Below are positions 6,028-8,360 of a DNA stretch of 8,360 nucleotides, piece after piece. Location of the stretch: positions 1 to 8,360 of the forward strand of contig JABJCZ010000108.1 of the NCBI GenBank assembly GCA_018668475.1, given 5' to 3'. Position 1 is the first letter of the stretch, and each line of letters starts with the position of its first letter. The notes under the pieces are model-generated. The model did no database searches. It worked only from the letters and a program-made list of their open reading frames with translations, and was not told the DNA's origin. This DNA comes from Alphaproteobacteria bacterium (lineage in GTDB: Bacteria; Pseudomonadota; Alphaproteobacteria; UBA828). The translations under genes and the position numbers were made by a program.

Positions 6028-6056
6028 TTGCGCCAACGAATCAAAAATCCTACGGT
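6028..6056 (+). promoter_or_regulatory. Weak candidate sigma-70-type promoter for rpoH
   Basis: TTGCGC (6028-6033) and TACGGT (6051-6056) are 17 nt apart, preceded by C as in the CTTG form of alphaproteobacterial -35 boxes. The -10 match is only partial. It lies 28 nt downstream of the palindrome, so a bound protein there could affect it. No heat-shock (CCCCAT-type) promoter was seen. Confidence 0.25.
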
Positions 6057-6121
6057 ATGTACTGTTTTGAATAATTCTAACAAATTTCCTGAGTGTATTA
6101 CTGCGATAAGGTCGAAGTAAG

Positions 6122-7015
6122 ATGGCAACTTCTTATGCGGGATATTTGAGCGACCAGGCTGAGCGCCGGTTCATCAAAGAAACCGTGAAAACACCGATGC
6201 TAAGCCGCGAACGCGAATTCGCCCTCGCTGTCCGGTGGCGCGACCATGCCGACGAGGAGGCCCTGCACGAAATGGTGCTCGCCTACAGCCGTCTTGTCGT
6301 CGCCACTGCGACGCGGTACCGGAATTATGGCCTGCCGGTCAGCGACCTTATCCAGGAAGGCAACATCGGCCTCATGCAGGCGGCTGTTCGCTTCGAGCCG
6401 GAGCGCGGCCTGCGCTTTTCGACCTACTCATCATGGTGGGTTCGCTCGGCCATGCAGGACTACATTTTGCGCAATTGGTCCATTGTGCGGACCGGCACGA
6501 CCGCCGCCCAGAAATCACTGTTTTTCAATTTTCGGAGGCTGCGCGCAAAGATCGACAAATCCGGCGCGGCGCTGATGGCGCATGAGTTGAAGCGTCAGGT
6601 CGCCCGCGAACTGCGCGTCAAATTGGGTGACGTGGAAATGATGGAAGGCCGGCTGGCAGGCAACGATCACTCACTCAACGCAGCTGTTGGCGAAACTGGA
6701 GAGAACGAGTGGCAGGATTTTCTGGCTGATACCCGGCCACAGCCGGACGACATTGTTTTGGAGCAGCGCGATGCGGCAATCCGCTCCGGCTGGTTGCACA
6801 ATGCTTTGGCCGGCCTGTCGGATCGCGAGCGACACATCATCGGCGAGCGCCGGCTACAGGACGAAACCATCACTTTGGAAGCCCTCGGGCGCGAACTCGG
6901 CATCAGCAAGGAACGGGTGCGCCAGATCGAACACCGGGCCATCGAAAAACTCCGGGACGCAATCCGCCATCATGCCGGCCTCGGCGAGTCCGGGCGGCTT
7001 TTCGCGAGCGCCTGA
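6122..7015 (+). CDS. rpoH: RNA polymerase sigma-32-family factor RpoH (RpoH2-like)
   Basis: A 297-residue sigma factor directing RNA polymerase to stress promoters. Region 2 is intact: DLIQEGNIGLMQAAVRFEP (75-93), then RFSTYSSWWVRSAMQDYILR (98-117, -10 recognition and melting). It is followed by NWSIVRTGTTAAQ and the RpoH box QKSLFFNFR (130-138; E. coli QRKLFFNLR), which separates it from RpoD. Region 4.2 is the helix-turn-helix ITLEALGRELGISKERVRQIEHRAIEKLR (250-278), which binds the -35. The NWSIVR wording resembles alphaproteobacterial RpoH2 rather than RpoH1 (from memory). ATG 6122 follows an in-frame TAA at 6107-6109, with AAGG at 6108-6111 about 10 nt upstream. The 195-nt upstream gap with palindrome and hairpin suggests its own promoter. 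It is convergent with the M48 gene, 27 nt apart. RpoH identity is firm; the RpoH2 subgroup is less so. Confidence 0.93.
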   Translation: MATSYAGYLSDQAERRFIKETVKTPMLSREREFALAVRWRDHADEEALHEMVLAYSRLVVATATRYRNYGLPVSDLIQEGNIGLMQAAVRFEPERGLRFSTYSSWWVRSAMQDYILRNWSIVRTGTTAAQKSLFFNFRRLRAKIDKSGAALMAHELKRQVARELRVKLGDVEMMEGRLAGNDHSLNAAVGETGENEWQDFLADTRPQPDDIVLEQRDAAIRSGWLHNALAGLSDRERHIIGERRLQDETITLEALGRELGISKERVRQIEHRAIEKLRDAIRHHAGLGESGRLFASA

Positions 7016-7042
7016 AATCACGCCGACTGAAGCGGCTGGACC

Positions 7043-8360
7043 TTAGCGGGCAACAATCTTAACGAGTTGACCGGGCGTAAGCACAGCGCCTGGCGCTAAC
7101 CCGTTGAGCACCTGAAACCACTCTCGCCCAAACTCATCGAGCATCATGCGGCGCGCCATTTTGTTTATCGTATCGCCGGCCCGCACCTTCACAACGCGAA
7201 TTCGCAACGGCTTGAGTGCCGCAGCCTCCGCACCGCTCAGCCGACGGAAACTGTGAGCGGCGCGGCGCACATCTTCATCAAGGCGCGCCGTCGTCGACGG
7301 TGGCGTCACAAACAGAAACCGAAACACCTGATCTGGCGCCCAACGGATAGCAACAAGGCGAACATCCGCCGGTCCATCTGCCGTTGAAATGCGCCCAGCG
7401 GCCGTTGCCGCCTCCAGCCCGCCGATGGTCAGGCCCTCGATGCCATCAAGCCGCAAATTTGGCGCCCATTGGTCCCGCACATAGGCCAGTGTAGAGGAGC
7501 GCGTGCGTTTCACCGTATCCCCGTCAAACACCATAACGGCGCCGTTCGGATGCTCACCCATCAGCGCCTCGGCACCGTTCTGCAACTTGAAGCCGGGCGG
7601 CGCGGTAAAACGCAGACGCAATACGGGATGGTCAAACTCACGTCCGCGAACAAACCCCTGCGCCGCCGAATCACCCCAGACCATGCCGTCGATCTTGCGC
7701 AGATAGAGGGCGCGATCATGCGCCTTGGCACCGGCATGAGACGCGCGGGCATCACGCGCCGCACGGGCCACCCTGTCCGCCGTGCGCGGATGGGAGGAAA
7801 ACAAACTTGCGCCTGGGTTCGCCCCTTCCTGCCCGGCGATTTTCAACGCCAGGCGATGCTCGGCGCCCATGGACTCCAGAAACGTGCTCATGGCGAGCGG
7901 GTCATACCCGGCTCGGCCGAGATAGCGTACACCAAGTTGGTCCGCCTGAAATTCCTGATCCCGCGAGTACCCCTGAACATAAGCCGACGCTGCCAGTTGC
8001 CCCAGACTAGCGACCTCACGCGCGCCAGTAACCGCGCCAAGCAAGGCCGCGCCAAGCCCTGCGACCACGCCGTGGCTATAGCGCTGGGCGGAGTGGCGGG
8101 CTGTCACATGGCCAATTTCGTGCGCGACCACGCCGGCCAGCTCGGCTTCGTCATTCGCAAGGGCCATCAGCCCGCGGGAGATATGAACATAACCGCCCGG
8201 CAGCGCGAAGGCGTTGACGATGGGGCTGTCCAGCACAACGAACCTGAACGGCTGCTGCCGCATCTCCGACGTTGAATGCAGCAATTCGCCAATACTCGTC
8301 ACATAGGACTGCAAGGCAGGGTCATCATATTTTCCACCAAAGGCCTCGACCAGCTTCGGA
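7043..8360 (-). CDS. M48-family zinc metalloprotease with C-terminal LysM-like domain, 5'-truncated by the window edge
   Basis: Envelope protein quality-control protease of the M48/BepA-like type. The frame stays open to base 8360: upstream of the TTG at 8314 it reads PKLVEAFGGKYDDPA, a conserved N-terminal block of the family, so the start and any signal peptide lie beyond the window. 438 residues are visible. HEIGH (visible residues 80-84, bases 8108-8122) supplies two zinc ligands and the catalytic Glu; E136 in QEFQAD is the probable third ligand. A glycine/alanine-rich segment (GVVAGLGAALLGAV) lies between them. The middle region is a domain of unknown role common in these proteins. The last ~52 residues look LysM-like (VKVRAGDTINKMARRM, then FQVLNGL, TPGQLVKIVAR), suggesting peptidoglycan association. 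Periplasmic location is inferred. The active site is intact. It ends 27 nt from the rpoH stop on the opposite strand. Confidence 0.92.
   Translation of the reverse strand, partial: PKLVEAFGGKYDDPALQSYVTSIGELLHSTSEMRQQPFRFVVLDSPIVNAFALPGGYVHISRGLMALANDEAELAGVVAHEIGHVTARHSAQRYSHGVVAGLGAALLGAVTGAREVASLGQLAASAYVQGYSRDQEFQADQLGVRYLGRAGYDPLAMSTFLESMGAEHRLALKIAGQEGANPGASLFSSHPRTADRVARAARDARASHAGAKAHDRALYLRKIDGMVWGDSAAQGFVRGREFDHPVLRLRFTAPPGFKLQNGAEALMGEHPNGAVMVFDGDTVKRTRSSTLAYVRDQWAPNLRLDGIEGLTIGGLEAATAAGRISTADGPADVRLVAIRWAPDQVFRFLFVTPPSTTARLDEDVRRAAHSFRRLSGAEAAALKPLRIRVVKVRAGDTINKMARRMMLDEFGREWFQVLNGLAPGAVLTPGQLVKIVAR

Noticed and set aside
7016..7042. Bidirectional terminator between rpoH and the M48 gene
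   Set aside because: Only a 4-bp GCCG/CGGC stem (7022-7036) with no T run on either strand is visible, too weak to call.
7469..8275. 268-residue open frame on the + strand opposite the M48 protease
   Set aside because: It lies wholly antisense to a gene with intact M48 motifs, is rich in Arg/Gly/His as expected from a GC-rich shadow frame, and shows no recognisable domain or ribosome site.
7043..8314. TTG at 8314 as the M48 protease start
   Set aside because: The same frame continues to 8360 and encodes a conserved family block (PKLVEAFGGKYDDPA); the start lies outside the window.

Overview
The window looks like chromosomal DNA of an alphaproteobacterium: moderately GC-rich, dense and mostly co-directional. 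The assignment rests on recognisable protein families, namely an SUV3/MgpS-type helicase followed by an Hsp15-like S4 protein, a seven-iron FdxA ferredoxin, a CarD-family RNA polymerase regulator, an RpoH sigma factor resembling the RpoH2 group, and an M48 protease with a C-terminal LysM-like domain. The organism cannot be named from the sequence alone. No mobile element, CRISPR array, tRNA or rRNA was seen.

Layout. Positions 1-2504 (+) hold the 3' part of a large RNA helicase gene; its Walker A box lies in the first 50 bases, so the true start is upstream of the window. It overlaps by 4 nt a small S4-domain RNA-binding protein (2501-2806, TTG start). After an 89-nt gap comes a TerB-fold protein (2896-3366), then fdxA (3465-3809). 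A 333-nt non-coding stretch follows, with inverted repeats, a GC-rich hairpin and a short hexanucleotide tandem repeat. It leads to a CarD-family regulator (4143-5075) that carries a 146-residue lysine/alanine/proline tail in front of its CarD domain. The CarD gene overlaps by 4 nt a metallophosphoesterase-fold protein (5072-5926) whose metal-binding and catalytic motifs are largely destroyed. A 195-nt gap with an imperfect hairpin and a perfect 16-bp palindrome precedes rpoH (6122-7015). The last gene (7043-8360, - strand) is a LysM/M48 metalloprotease convergent with rpoH; its N-terminus lies beyond the right edge.

How the genes may work together (inference). The window combines RNA and ribosome maintenance (helicase, S4 protein), transcription control (CarD, RpoH) and envelope protein quality control (M48 protease), with a seven-iron ferredoxin between them. 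This would suit a stress-linked housekeeping neighbourhood. The two 4-nt overlaps suggest translational coupling of helicase with S4 protein and of CarD with the phosphatase-like protein. The most unusual items are the histone-H1-like tail on CarD, the apparent pseudophosphatase coupled to it, and the palindrome ahead of rpoH.
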